Below are positions 16,837-25,012 of a DNA stretch of 57,009 nt, in pieces. The stretch's first letter is position 1; every line of letters begins with the position of its first letter. The translations under genes were made by a program, and so were the position numbers. The stretch comes from Pseudomonas sp. NBRC 111124 (GTDB taxonomy: Bacteria > Pseudomonadota > Gammaproteobacteria > Pseudomonadales > Pseudomonadaceae), in assembly GCF_001320245.1 (NCBI RefSeq), contig NZ_BCBA01000028.1, forward strand, positions 1 to 57,009. Reading direction: 5' to 3'. The notes under the pieces were generated by a model. It made no database searches, was not told where the DNA came from, and was given only the letters and a program-made list of their open reading frames with translations.

Positions 16837-18017
16837 CCTGAACACGGCAGGGCGGCTTCGGTCGCCCTTTGCCGTTGCCCCCACGCCCAGTACCCCAGCG
16901 CCAGCGCACTGATCACCATCCCCAGCGCACATACCGCCGTCCAGCCCCAGCGCGCATAGGCCCAACTCGCCAGTACCGCCCCCAGACCACTGCCGATCGA
17001 GTAGCAACACATGTAGGCGCCGATCAAGCGGCTGGCCATCGCGCCACGCCCCGCCAGCAACAGGCTCTGGTTGGTCACATGCACCGCCTGCACGGCGAAG
17101 TCCAGCGTCACTACGCCCAGCACGAACACAGCCAGCGAGTGCCCAACAAAGGCTGTCGGCAACCATGACAAGGTCAACAGGCCAAGCGCCAGGCCGGTAG
17201 TACGCTCACTCAGCCCCCGATCAGCCAGCCGACCGGCCCGCGACGCCGCCAGGGTGCCGGCAATACCCGCCAGGCCGAACAGGCCGATCTCGGTATGGCT
17301 GAGCGCCAGCGGTGGCGCACTCAGGGGCAGCACCATGGCACTCCACAGCACGCTGAACGCGGCGAAGATCAACAGGCCGAACACGCCACGCCGGCGCAGC
17401 AGGCTGTCGTGCCGGTACAAGGTGAACAACGAACCGATCAGTTGCCGGTAGCCAAGCCTTTGCGCGGGCAACTTGCTCGCTGGCAGCCAGTGCCAGAGCA
17501 CCGCGGCCATCAACATGAGCGCAGCGGCCGCTACAAAGTACACACTGCGCCATCCGGCCAGGTCGGCGAGCGCTCCGGAAACCAGCCGTGCCAGCAGAAT
17601 ACCCAGCACCACCCCGCTGGTGACCGTGCCCACCGCCTGCCCCTGACTGGCCGGGGCGGCCAGGGTGGCGGCGTGGGCGACCATCACTTGCACCATGACC
17701 GCCATCAGCCCGACCAGCACCAGGGCGGCCAGCAGAACCAGCCACTGCTGCGCCAGACCAACACCAATCAAGGCCAGGGCGGCAACCAGCAGCTGCCCCA
17801 ACAGCAGGCGCTTGCGCTCGACCAGGTCGCCAAGGGGCACGATCAGCATCAGCCCCAAGGCATAGCCCGCCTGCGTCGCGCCAACTACCCAACCGATTTG
17901 CTGCTGCGCCACGCCCAGGTCGCAGGCTATCGACTCGAGCAAAGGTTGGGCGAAATAGACCGTGGCCACGGCCATGGCGCAGGTGGCGGCAAGCAACAGC
18001 GTTATCCAGCGATTCAT
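16824..18017 (-). CDS. MFS transporter (drug/arabinose-efflux type)
   Basis: 397 aa, starting at MNRWITLLLAATC (ATG 18017); the frame is open further upstream, but those residues run through the operator. Twelve predicted helices. Motif A appears after helix 2 (PLGDLVERKRLLLG), with GWVVGATQAGYALGLMLIVPLGD before it. The DHA1-like layout suggests proton-driven export. It diverges from an HxlR regulator gene, which probably controls it through the palindrome at 18038-18056. Substrate unknown. Confidence 0.88.
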   Translation of the reverse strand: MNRWITLLLAATCAMAVATVYFAQPLLESIACDLGVAQQQIGWVVGATQAGYALGLMLIVPLGDLVERKRLLLGQLLVAALALIGVGLAQQWLVLLAALVLVGLMAVMVQVMVAHAATLAAPASQGQAVGTVTSGVVLGILLARLVSGALADLAGWRSVYFVAAAALMLMAAVLWHWLPASKLPAQRLGYRQLIGSLFTLYRHDSLLRRRGVFGLLIFAAFSVLWSAMVLPLSAPPLALSHTEIGLFGLAGIAGTLAASRAGRLADRGLSERTTGLALGLLTLSWLPTAFVGHSLAVFVLGVVTLDFAVQAVHVTNQSLLLAGRGAMASRLIGAYMCCYSIGSGLGAVLASWAYARWGWTAVCALGMVISALALGYWAWGQRQRATEAALPCSGQNL

Positions 18018-18037
18018 CGGGCTGATTCCTTGATAAC

Positions 18038-18056
18038 TGGTTTCAAATAGAAACCA
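18038..18056. promoter_or_regulatory. Perfect palindrome between MFS and HxlR genes, likely operator
   Basis: TGGTTTC-AAATA-GAAACCA, a 7+7 bp exact inverted repeat with a 5-bp spacer. It is 20 bp before the MFS start codon and ~65 bp before the HxlR start. Symmetry, size and position suit a dimeric winged-helix repressor such as HxlR. Confidence 0.6.
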
Positions 18057-18120
18057 CATGCTGGATATTTAGCAAATGTAGTTTTAATCTGCAACCAGAT
18101 AAACCATCCAGGTGCCGCCA

Positions 18121-18564
18121 ATGCTCGATGAAGTGAACACGCAATGCCCCGTGGCCCGGGCGCTGGAAGTGCTGGGCGACCGTTGGGCGTTGATGATCCT
18201 GCGCGATGCCTTCGATGGCCTGCGCCGTTTCAGCGAGTTCCAGAAAAACCTGGGGCTGGCGAAGAACATCCTGGCGTCGCGGCTGAAGCTGCTGGTGGAA
18301 AGTGGATTGCTGGGCTTGCAGCCGGCGTCGGATGGCAGTGCCTACAAGGAATATGTGCTGACCGAAAAGGGGCGCTCGGTGTTTCCGATTGTGGTGGGGT
18401 TGCGCCAGTGGGGGGAGCGCTTTCTCTTCGAGCCGGGGGAAGCGCGCTCGGAACTGGTGGACAGTGCCAAGGGGCGGCCGATAGGGGCTCTGCAGGTGCG
18501 GGCCGAGGATGGCAGGCTTCTGGCAGCGGAAGATTGCCTGCGCAAGGTTGTGCGGCATACGTGA
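18121..18564 (+). CDS. HxlR-family winged-helix regulator
   Basis: 147 aa from ATG 18121; a GTG at 18112 is a possible alternative. HxlR signatures: CPVARALEVLGDRWALMILRDAFDGLRRFSEF, NILASRLKLLVESGLL, YVLTEKGRSVFPIVVGLRQWGE. The single Cys near the N-terminus (TQCPVA) is the position used for thiol/quinone sensing in several HxlR proteins. It diverges from the MFS exporter gene and presumably represses it. Confidence 0.92.
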   Translation: MLDEVNTQCPVARALEVLGDRWALMILRDAFDGLRRFSEFQKNLGLAKNILASRLKLLVESGLLGLQPASDGSAYKEYVLTEKGRSVFPIVVGLRQWGERFLFEPGEARSELVDSAKGRPIGALQVRAEDGRLLAAEDCLRKVVRHT

Positions 18565-18590
18565 GCTGGGGCCGCTCTGCGGCCCCAGCT
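18564..18590. terminator. Strong hairpin between convergent HxlR and epimerase genes
   Basis: AGCTGGGGCCGC and its exact complement separated by TCT: a 12-bp perfect stem that starts at the last base of the HxlR stop codon and ends 3 bp before the epimerase stop. No long U-run on either side, so its efficiency is uncertain. Confidence 0.65.
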
Positions 18591-18593
18591 ATC

Positions 18594-19526
18594 TCAAGCC
18601 TTGCCGAGCAGCTTGGCCAAACCCTCGACCATCGGGGTCGGCTGCGGGAAGTCGAAGCGCGCCAGCAAACGCTGATTGTCCGCCCGTGAATGGCGAATGT
18701 CACCCGAACGCGCCTGCCCGTAGCTGATCGCCGGCAAGCTGCCCACCACCTGCTCCAGTGCCTTGAGCATCTGGTTCAACGAAGTCGCCTGGTTCAGGCC
18801 GACATTCACCGCGCCCTCTTCCACTTGCGCTTGCTCCAGTGCCTGCACCATCACCTGCACCAGATCGCCGACGTAGAGGAAGTCACGGGTCTGCTCGCCA
18901 TCGCCGAACACGCTGATCGGCAAGCCTTGGACCGCCCGCTCGCTGAAGATGCTGATCACACCGGAGTACGGCGAGGAAGGGTCCTGGCGTGGGCCGAAGA
19001 TGTTGAAGAAGCGGAACACCACCGGCTCCAGGCCATGCTGGCGACGGTAGAAGTCCAGGTACTGCTCGCTGGCCAGCTTGTCCACGGCATAGGGCGTCAG
19101 CGGCGACTTGGGCGTGTCCTCGGCAATCGACTCACCTTCACCATTGTTGCCGTATACCGCTGCGCTCGATGCGAACAGCACTCGGCGCACGCCATGCACG
19201 CGCATGGCCTCGGCGACGTTGAGGGTGCCGATGAAGTTGCTCTGGTGGGTCTTCACCGGGTCTTCGACCGACGCTTGCACCGACGCCACTGCAGCCAGGT
19301 GAACCACGGCACGGCAACCGGCAGCGGCACGCTGAACCAGCGCGGCGTCGGCGACATCGCCTTCGATCAGCTCGAGGCGCGGGTTATCCAGCTGCAGGTT
19401 GTCGCGCTTGCCCGTGGAAAGGTCGTCGAGAATACGTACGGCATAGCCCTTGGCCAGCAACGCATCGCACAGGTGGGAGCCAATAAAGCCGGCACCGCCG
19501 GTGATCAGGATGGGGGCATCAGCCAT
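18594..19526 (-). CDS. NAD-dependent nucleotide-sugar epimerase (GalE/WbpP-like SDR)
   Basis: 310 aa from ATG 19526. Extended SDR: cofactor motif GGAGFIG (10-16), acidic Asp34-Asp35 after beta-2 for NAD, FNVAE-type segment (GTLNVAEAM), catalytic Ser near 120-121 and Tyr146-xxx-Lys150 (YAVDK), then PVVFRFFNIFGPRQDPSSPYSGVISIF, typical of UDP-hexose 4-epimerases. Its start overlaps the stop of the upstream SDR gene by 8 bp. No glycosyltransferase neighbours are present, so the sugar cannot be stated. Confidence 0.88.
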   Translation of the reverse strand: MADAPILITGGAGFIGSHLCDALLAKGYAVRILDDLSTGKRDNLQLDNPRLELIEGDVADAALVQRAAAGCRAVVHLAAVASVQASVEDPVKTHQSNFIGTLNVAEAMRVHGVRRVLFASSAAVYGNNGEGESIAEDTPKSPLTPYAVDKLASEQYLDFYRRQHGLEPVVFRFFNIFGPRQDPSSPYSGVISIFSERAVQGLPISVFGDGEQTRDFLYVGDLVQVMVQALEQAQVEEGAVNVGLNQATSLNQMLKALEQVVGSLPAISYGQARSGDIRHSRADNQRLLARFDFPQPTPMVEGLAKLLGKA

Positions 19527-20403
19527 GGCGGTAGAATCGATCCAGTAGAGGCGGCAAGCCCGCGCGCCAGGCACGCGGCTTGATGCCGAAGGTGTGAAGA
19601 ATTTTCTTGCAGGCCAGTACCGCGTGCTGCGGCTCCTCGCTGGCATCCGGCCGTGCGGCATGCGCCTGCGCGGTCGGCGCCTGCACGGCCAGCTGACGGT
19701 ACTGCCCGGCCTCGCTGAGGATCGCCTGGCCCAGCGCCAGCGGCGTGGTCGCCTCGTTGCCGGCGTAATGGTAGGTGCCCCACAGCGGCGCACTGCAATC
19801 AAGCTGCTTGAGCACCGACAGGATCACCCGCGCAGCGTCATCGACCGGCGTCGGGTTGCCGCGGCGGTCATCGGCCAGCAGCAGTTCCTGGGGTTGCTCG
19901 GCGCGGGTCAGGAAGCGGCCCAAGGCACCGTCGATGCTTTCGTCCAGCAACCAGCCGAAGCGCAGCAGCACATGTTGCGGGCATGCCGCACGCACGCTCT
20001 GCTCGATACGCCACAAGGCCTGGCCACGCTGGCCCAGCGGCACCGGCTCGTCCTTCTCGCTGTAGGCCGTGGCCCGCGAACCGTCGAACACCCGGTAGCT
20101 GGAAGGCTGCACCAGGGTGATCTGGTGGTGCTGGCACAACTCGGCCAACCGCTCTACCGCGCGCTCCTGCTGGGCCAGGCGCTGTTCGCTGACCGACTCG
20201 GCCTGGAACCAGTCGAAGTAATAGGCCAGGTTGACCAAGGCATCGGGGCGATGATCGTCAAGCAGCTGAGTGAGGCTGGCCGGGGCCCAGCCGTCTTCCG
20301 GCGGGCGCGGTGCCAGGAATGCGATGTCCTCCTCGGCCCCGAGACGAATCAGCGCTTGCCCGAGGGCATTGCCACCACCCAACAGCATCAGGCGCATACG
20401 CAT
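19519..20403 (-). CDS. Sugar-nucleotide reductase-like SDR (RmlD family)
   Basis: 294 aa from ATG 20403 (MRMRLMLLGGGNALGQALIRLG; an ATG two codons on is equally possible). It has an N-terminal Rossmann start with GGGNALG, then DALVNLAYYFDWFQAE, a VQPSSYRVFDG strand and LLRFGWLLDESIDGALGRFL, as in dTDP-4-dehydrorhamnose reductase relatives. The SDR Tyr-xxx-Lys motif is not clear (YSEKD is the nearest), so activity is uncertain. It is translationally coupled to the epimerase. Confidence 0.75.
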   Translation of the reverse strand: MRMRLMLLGGGNALGQALIRLGAEEDIAFLAPRPPEDGWAPASLTQLLDDHRPDALVNLAYYFDWFQAESVSEQRLAQQERAVERLAELCQHHQITLVQPSSYRVFDGSRATAYSEKDEPVPLGQRGQALWRIEQSVRAACPQHVLLRFGWLLDESIDGALGRFLTRAEQPQELLLADDRRGNPTPVDDAARVILSVLKQLDCSAPLWGTYHYAGNEATTPLALGQAILSEAGQYRQLAVQAPTAQAHAARPDASEEPQHAVLACKKILHTFGIKPRAWRAGLPPLLDRFYRHG

Positions 20404-20635
20404 AGAGTCAGCAGATCCGAACAGGTTGATAGAAGGAAAGGAGTCATTTTGCGGTTTCCGGGCGGGGAAGTCCAACCCTAGGGTGCGCTGCTACTAATTC
20501 GCCTCGGAGCCACCACGCAGGAAAATTCCTACACCTTCAAGTGGCCAGGTCCTGCATCCAACATCAAAAGAAGTTGCCTAAATAGCTCCGTATCTTCGAA
20601 AGTTTCACAGAAGCCCTATAGGCAAGGACAAAACA

Positions 20636-21697
20636 ATGACAGGGAGCTATAGCGAAGCATTAAACGATGTTGCTCATTTTAACTTCGAGCCAGATCAAGC
20701 TCGTAGACTGGATGAAGCATGCCTTCGTGTGACCGCTGAGGGGGGACCTGATGCTGCGGGCACTGCAGCATTATCCAAGCACTATGCTGAGCGGCTGAAA
20801 CAGGAGATCACAGCTCAACAGCAAAGACTTCTTGATGCATTCACATCTGGCCAGGTTTGTGCAATTGAGTTCAGCAACATGCTGCCATTGCCCAGTGACC
20901 CACCCCCTGATGTAATGCCACCGCATGAGAATCTGAGCACCGCGCCCGCTGTTATTTATCTGGCGTCCAGACATCAGATTCTGCTGAGCCTCGTCGGATA
21001 CCGATCCTTCGCATTTGATATTGATAACGAGGGGAGACAAACGCGACTTGTGGGTAACTTCAAAGGTGGTGGAAAGGTCCCGCTTGTTGAGGAAAAACAA
21101 GACCGAACGGCCGAATTGAGCTCCCATGCAGGCGTCAGCCTTGGCCCCCATACAGAGCCCCCTTACAACTGTTCGGTCAAGGCTGAAGACGAACACTCAC
21201 CAGCACCGAGCGCGCTGATCCTGACCGCAAGATGGAACCCACAGCGAGAGCCGACACGGTTAACACCCATGCGCGCAGCAATCAGAAAACTGAACGGTAT
21301 CGAGGCACTGGCGCTCACATCACGCTCGTTTCGCTTCAGCCGAAGCGAATGCTTCATCAAGGACGACAGTCCGCCGCCTCGTGCAAGTTCCATATTGCAG
21401 TTCGACAGAATGGAAGGGTTTACCTTGCGCTACAGCACTTACCGCTATTCGTTGGATTCAGAGGCTTCAATCCCTGCGCAGCACGCACTGAAGGCATTAG
21501 CGGGATTAGTCAGCGAAATAGAACCCAAAGTATTTGTGCTGGACTCAAGCTCAGCGCTTTTGATCAACAACAGCCAGGCCCTGCATTCTCGGGACACCAT
21601 TCTTGATAACAGGAGGCTTCTGGTTCGGCTGTTTGCATATGCACCTCACACGGAGCCTCTGGTACTTCAATCAGACCCACTCGTCGTTCGCGGATAA
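20636..21697 (+). CDS. Putative Fe(II)/2-oxoglutarate-dependent oxygenase, clavaminate synthase-like
   Basis: 353 aa; start chosen by AAGGA 8 bp upstream. No signal peptide, so cytoplasmic. The iron site reads His172-x-Glu174 (GPHTEPPY) with the distal His317 (NNSQALHSRD), and the 2-oxoglutarate Arg331 sits 14 residues after it (RRLLVRLF). HxE rather than HxD, plus the ALLINNSQALHSR block, places it with clavaminate synthase, AsnO and VioC-type amino-acid hydroxylases. The preceding strand ALILTARW also fits (family: L.CLR). It is visibly lower in GC than its neighbours, with many TTA, AGA and ATA-type codons. A TSUP carrier gene follows 16 bp downstream. Substrate unknown; overall divergence is high. 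Confidence 0.75.
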   Translation: MTGSYSEALNDVAHFNFEPDQARRLDEACLRVTAEGGPDAAGTAALSKHYAERLKQEITAQQQRLLDAFTSGQVCAIEFSNMLPLPSDPPPDVMPPHENLSTAPAVIYLASRHQILLSLVGYRSFAFDIDNEGRQTRLVGNFKGGGKVPLVEEKQDRTAELSSHAGVSLGPHTEPPYNCSVKAEDEHSPAPSALILTARWNPQREPTRLTPMRAAIRKLNGIEALALTSRSFRFSRSECFIKDDSPPPRASSILQFDRMEGFTLRYSTYRYSLDSEASIPAQHALKALAGLVSEIEPKVFVLDSSSALLINNSQALHSRDTILDNRRLLVRLFAYAPHTEPLVLQSDPLVVRG

Positions 21698-21713
21698 GAC
21701 TGGATAACCAAGT

Positions 21714-22511
21714 ATGGAAATCGAAACTTCAACTTTGTTGATCCTGGCCGCCACTGCATTGCTGGCAGGCTTCTTCGACGCCATCGCAGGCGGCGGTGGT
21801 TTACTCACGCTTCCGGCGTTATTCATTGCTGGAGTCGATCCGCTGGCGGCAATGGCTACCAACAAGTTCCAGGCCTCCTCGGCCAGTTCTTCGGCAGTCT
21901 GGGCGTTCGCCCGCAAGCGAATGATCCAATGGCGAACAGACTGGCCAATGGCTTTGCTGTCATTCGCAGGTGGTGTGGCAGGGGCCTTGTCGATCACCTT
22001 GCTCGACAGAGCGGTCCTAGAAGCAACTGTGCCGTTCTTGCTGATAGCAGTCGCTGCCTACTTTGCACTCAGCCCCAAGCTTGAAGATCAGGACCGCAAG
22101 CGGCGGCTGTCGTATTTCTACTTTGCGCTCGTGGTTGCTCCAGGCATTGGTTTCTATGACGGGATTTTTGGCCCGGGTACCGGTTCATTCTTCATGGTCG
22201 CCTTCACACTGCTGCTGGGGCAGCATCTCATGCAGGCAATCTGTAGCAGCAAACTGCTCAATGCATCTTGCAACCTTGGAGCGTTGTCGGTGTTTGCCTT
22301 CGGTGGGGCCATCATATGGCCTTTGGCGCTGGCCATGGCAGCCTGCGCCATCCTCGGCGCTCAACTCGGTGCTCGTTGCGCCCTCTACTTCGGGCCGCAA
22401 TTGATCAAACCACTGTTGATCACAGTGTGTTGCCTGATGGCAGTGAAGTTGTTGCTGGGTGATGGTCATCCGGTAGCTGAATGGCTACGCGCTTACACAG
22501 CGCTGCGCTAG
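21714..22511 (+). CDS. TSUP family membrane carrier (TauE/SafE)
   Basis: 265 aa, eight hydrophobic segments in two repeats. The first repeat has AGFFDAIAGGGGLLTLPALF (about residues 17-36), the second IGFYDGIFGPGTGSFFMVAF, the paired signature of TauE/SafE (YfcA-like) transporters, which move sulfonates, sulfite or other small organic anions, generally outward. It follows the putative oxygenase with a 16-bp gap and is probably co-transcribed with it. It ends 4 bp from the convergent XRE gene. Confidence 0.88.
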   Translation: MEIETSTLLILAATALLAGFFDAIAGGGGLLTLPALFIAGVDPLAAMATNKFQASSASSSAVWAFARKRMIQWRTDWPMALLSFAGGVAGALSITLLDRAVLEATVPFLLIAVAAYFALSPKLEDQDRKRRLSYFYFALVVAPGIGFYDGIFGPGTGSFFMVAFTLLLGQHLMQAICSSKLLNASCNLGALSVFAFGGAIIWPLALAMAACAILGAQLGARCALYFGPQLIKPLLITVCCLMAVKLLLGDGHPVAEWLRAYTALR

Positions 22512-22515
22512 ATAT

Positions 22516-23325
22516 TCACTCAATCTCAAACAAGCTGTTACGCAATGGCCCCACACTCAACCGCTCACGCACATCGTCATCGATCCGTGGATCCTCCGGC
22601 TGGTACAGCCTGACCTGCCGGTAGGCATTGATGCGGTTGATCTCCTCCCCCAGGTATTCCCACACCACCCGCGTACAGGCCGGGTTGCGCCGGTCGCCGC
22701 TGGATACGCCGGCCTTCAGGCCGTTCAGGCGGGTGATGCGGCTTTTGAAACTAGGGATGAGGATGGTCTGGCTCATCTCGTTGAAGGTCAGCGACTCGTA
22801 GTCGACCAGAAACATGCGGTCCTGCAACTGGAACGCTGCACCCAGATAGCGGCACCGCACCTCGGCATGCGGGTCAGTGGCACTGGAGCGCTCCTGGCGC
22901 TCCTGGCGCTCGAACAGGTAGCGGCCACGCTCCTCCCACAGGTGCACCAACGATACCAGGATGGTGCCCGGGACCGACATGCAGTTGGAGTACTCCAGGT
23001 AGTAACCGCAATAACGCGACAGGTTGCCGGCGTGGTCGTGCAGTGGACGGAACAGTTCGCTGATCGGGTCCCCGGCCTGCTCGGCCGGGGTCGTGGCACG
23101 GGCACCGATCAGGCGGCTGAACTGCTCGGGCGGCAAGTTCAGTTCGTAATCCTCAACGCCGAAGAAATCCCCGATGCGCTTGAGGTTGTAAGCCGTCGGA
23201 CGGCTCTGCCCGCTCAAATACTTGTTGAACTGCGCGCGGTTTATCGAAAGCTGGCGGCAAACTTCGGAGATAGAGCGGTAGTGGCTGCAGGCCAGTTTGA
23301 GATTGGTAGCGAAATGATCGCTCAT
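22516..23325 (-). CDS. XRE-type helix-turn-helix regulator with a long C-terminal domain
   Basis: 269 aa from ATG 23325 (MSDHFATNLKLAC). The N-terminal ~65 residues form a Cro/CI-type HTH (SISEVCRQLSINRAQFNKYLSGQSRPTAYNLKRIGDFF). The remaining ~200 residues are an unrecognised, probably ligand-sensing, domain with many aromatics (FRPLHDHAGNLSRYCGYYLEYSN; VPGTILVSLVHLWEERGRYLFER). It may control the divergent alanine symporter gene, 179 bp away, or act elsewhere. It is convergent with the TSUP gene. Confidence 0.82.
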   Translation of the reverse strand: MSDHFATNLKLACSHYRSISEVCRQLSINRAQFNKYLSGQSRPTAYNLKRIGDFFGVEDYELNLPPEQFSRLIGARATTPAEQAGDPISELFRPLHDHAGNLSRYCGYYLEYSNCMSVPGTILVSLVHLWEERGRYLFERQERQERSSATDPHAEVRCRYLGAAFQLQDRMFLVDYESLTFNEMSQTILIPSFKSRITRLNGLKAGVSSGDRRNPACTRVVWEYLGEEINRINAYRQVRLYQPEDPRIDDDVRERLSVGPLRNSLFEIE

Positions 23326-23504
23326 GCTTAGGGGCTCGGGTGACGCGATTGACGCCAGTGTAGCATCAAGTCGCACCAAATTAGAGCAACCCGCGAAATT
23401 GTAACCACCTTTGTCATGGCCAACCATGCGCGCCAACGAATAGCGATACGCCTGCCGTCCGCTGTTCATTCCATGCGAAGAATAAGAATCGAGGTCATTT
23501 TCCA

Positions 23505-24947
23505 ATGCTCGAAGCACTCAACGATTTCCTTTCGGGGAAACTCCTCATCGTGCTGATCGTCGGTCTCGGCGGTTACTTCACCATCCGTTCGCGGTTCGTA
23601 CAGTTCCGCCACTTCGGCCACATGTTCGCCGTATTCAAGGAATCGCTGCGTGGCCAGGCAGGCCAGCTGAGCTCCTTCCAGGCCCTGATGCTGAGCCTCG
23701 CCGGTCGCGTGGGCGCCGGTAACATCGCCGGTGTCGGCATCGCCGTGACCCTGGGTGGCCCAGGCGCGGTGTTCTGGATGTGGGTCACTGCCCTGGTCGG
23801 CATGGCCAGCAGCTTCTTCGAATGCACCCTGGCCCAGGTCTACAAGCGCGCCGACGGCGACGGCCTGTACCGCGGCGGCCCGGCGTACTACATCCAGCAC
23901 GGCCTGAAGCGCAGGAGCATGGCCATCGTGTTCTCGATCCTGCTGCTGGTTACCTACGGCTTCGCCTTCATTGGCCTGCAGTCGTATACCGTGACCCACT
24001 CGCTGCAGAACGCCTTTGCCTTCGACCCGCGCCAGACCGGCATCGTCCTGGCCGTGCTGCTGGCCATCACCTTCCTGGGTGGCATCAAGCGCATCGCGGC
24101 GGTGTCGGACCTGCTGGTACCGATCAAGACCCTGGCCTACATCGGCGTGACCCTGTACGTGATCGGCACCCAGATCGAACACGTGCCGGCCATGCTGGAA
24201 ACCATCTTCAAGAGCGCCTTCGGCCTCGACCCGGCGTTCGGCGGCCTGCTCGGCAGCGCCATCGTTATGGGCGTGAAGCGTGGTGTGTTCGCCAACGAAG
24301 CGGGCCTGGGCAGTGCGCCGAACGTGGCTGCCGTGGCTGCCGTGAAACATCCGGGCGCCCAGGGCGTGGTCCAGGCCTTCAGCGTGTTCCTCGATACCTT
24401 CGTGATCTGCACCTGCACCGCGCTGCTGATCCTGCTGTCGGGCTTCTACACCCCGGGCTTCGAAGGTGACGGCATCGTCCTGACCCAGAACTCGCTGGCC
24501 GCCGTGGTCGGTGACTGGGGCCGTCTGTTCGTGAGCGTGGCGCTGTCGCTGTTCGTGTTCACCTGCATCCTCTACAACTACTACCTGGGCGAGAACAGCC
24601 TGCAGTTCCTCAGCCGCAACCGCATCGTGCTGCTGGCGTTCCGCGCCCTGGTACTGGCGCTGGTGGTGTGGGGTTCGATGCAGGACCTGTCGACCGTGTT
24701 CGCCTTCGCCGACATCACCATGACCTGCCTGGCCTTCGTCAACCTGGTCGCCCTGGCCCTGCTGTTCAAGGTCGGCCTGCGGGTGATGCGCGACTACGAT
24801 GACCAGCGCAAGGCAGGCATCAAGCAGCCGGTGTTCGACGCGTCGAAGTTCGCCGACCTGGACCTGGACCGCAACGCCTGGCCTGCCAATCCGCAGGTGG
24901 AAACAGCCACTGACAAAGCAGTCGGCCAAGCTCAGCCTCAGCGCTGA
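23505..24947 (+). CDS. Sodium:alanine symporter (AGCS family)
   Basis: 480 aa inner-membrane Na+/amino-acid symporter, about 10-11 helices. AGCS signatures: GGYFTIRSRFVQFRHFGHMF, LSLAGRVGAGNIAGVGIAVTLGGPGAVFWMW (Na+ and substrate site), and VKRGVFANEAGLGSAPNVAA. Usual substrates are alanine or glycine. A hairpin AGCCGCCC/GGGCGGCT (24963-24985) follows the stop but lacks a U-tract. Confidence 0.92.
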   Translation: MLEALNDFLSGKLLIVLIVGLGGYFTIRSRFVQFRHFGHMFAVFKESLRGQAGQLSSFQALMLSLAGRVGAGNIAGVGIAVTLGGPGAVFWMWVTALVGMASSFFECTLAQVYKRADGDGLYRGGPAYYIQHGLKRRSMAIVFSILLLVTYGFAFIGLQSYTVTHSLQNAFAFDPRQTGIVLAVLLAITFLGGIKRIAAVSDLLVPIKTLAYIGVTLYVIGTQIEHVPAMLETIFKSAFGLDPAFGGLLGSAIVMGVKRGVFANEAGLGSAPNVAAVAAVKHPGAQGVVQAFSVFLDTFVICTCTALLILLSGFYTPGFEGDGIVLTQNSLAAVVGDWGRLFVSVALSLFVFTCILYNYYLGENSLQFLSRNRIVLLAFRALVLALVVWGSMQDLSTVFAFADITMTCLAFVNLVALALLFKVGLRVMRDYDDQRKAGIKQPVFDASKFADLDLDRNAWPANPQVETATDKAVGQAQPQR

Positions 24948-25012
24948 TATCCTGCCCTGCCCAGCCGCCCCGTCCGTGGGCGGCTGCTCTACCTCCGCTA
25001 CGGATGCTTTCC

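Noticed and set aside
20638..21697. The lower-GC gene as a defence or toxin gene
   Set aside because: The HxE...H...R pattern with family spacing points to a 2-oxoglutarate oxygenase; no nuclease, kinase, NTPase or pore-forming features are visible and the neighbour is a small-molecule carrier.
24963..24985. Hairpin after the alanine symporter as a terminator
   Set aside because: The stem AGCCGCCC/GGGCGGCT is good but is followed by GCTCTACC, not a U-run, and the asparaginase gene starts soon after; read-through is equally likely.
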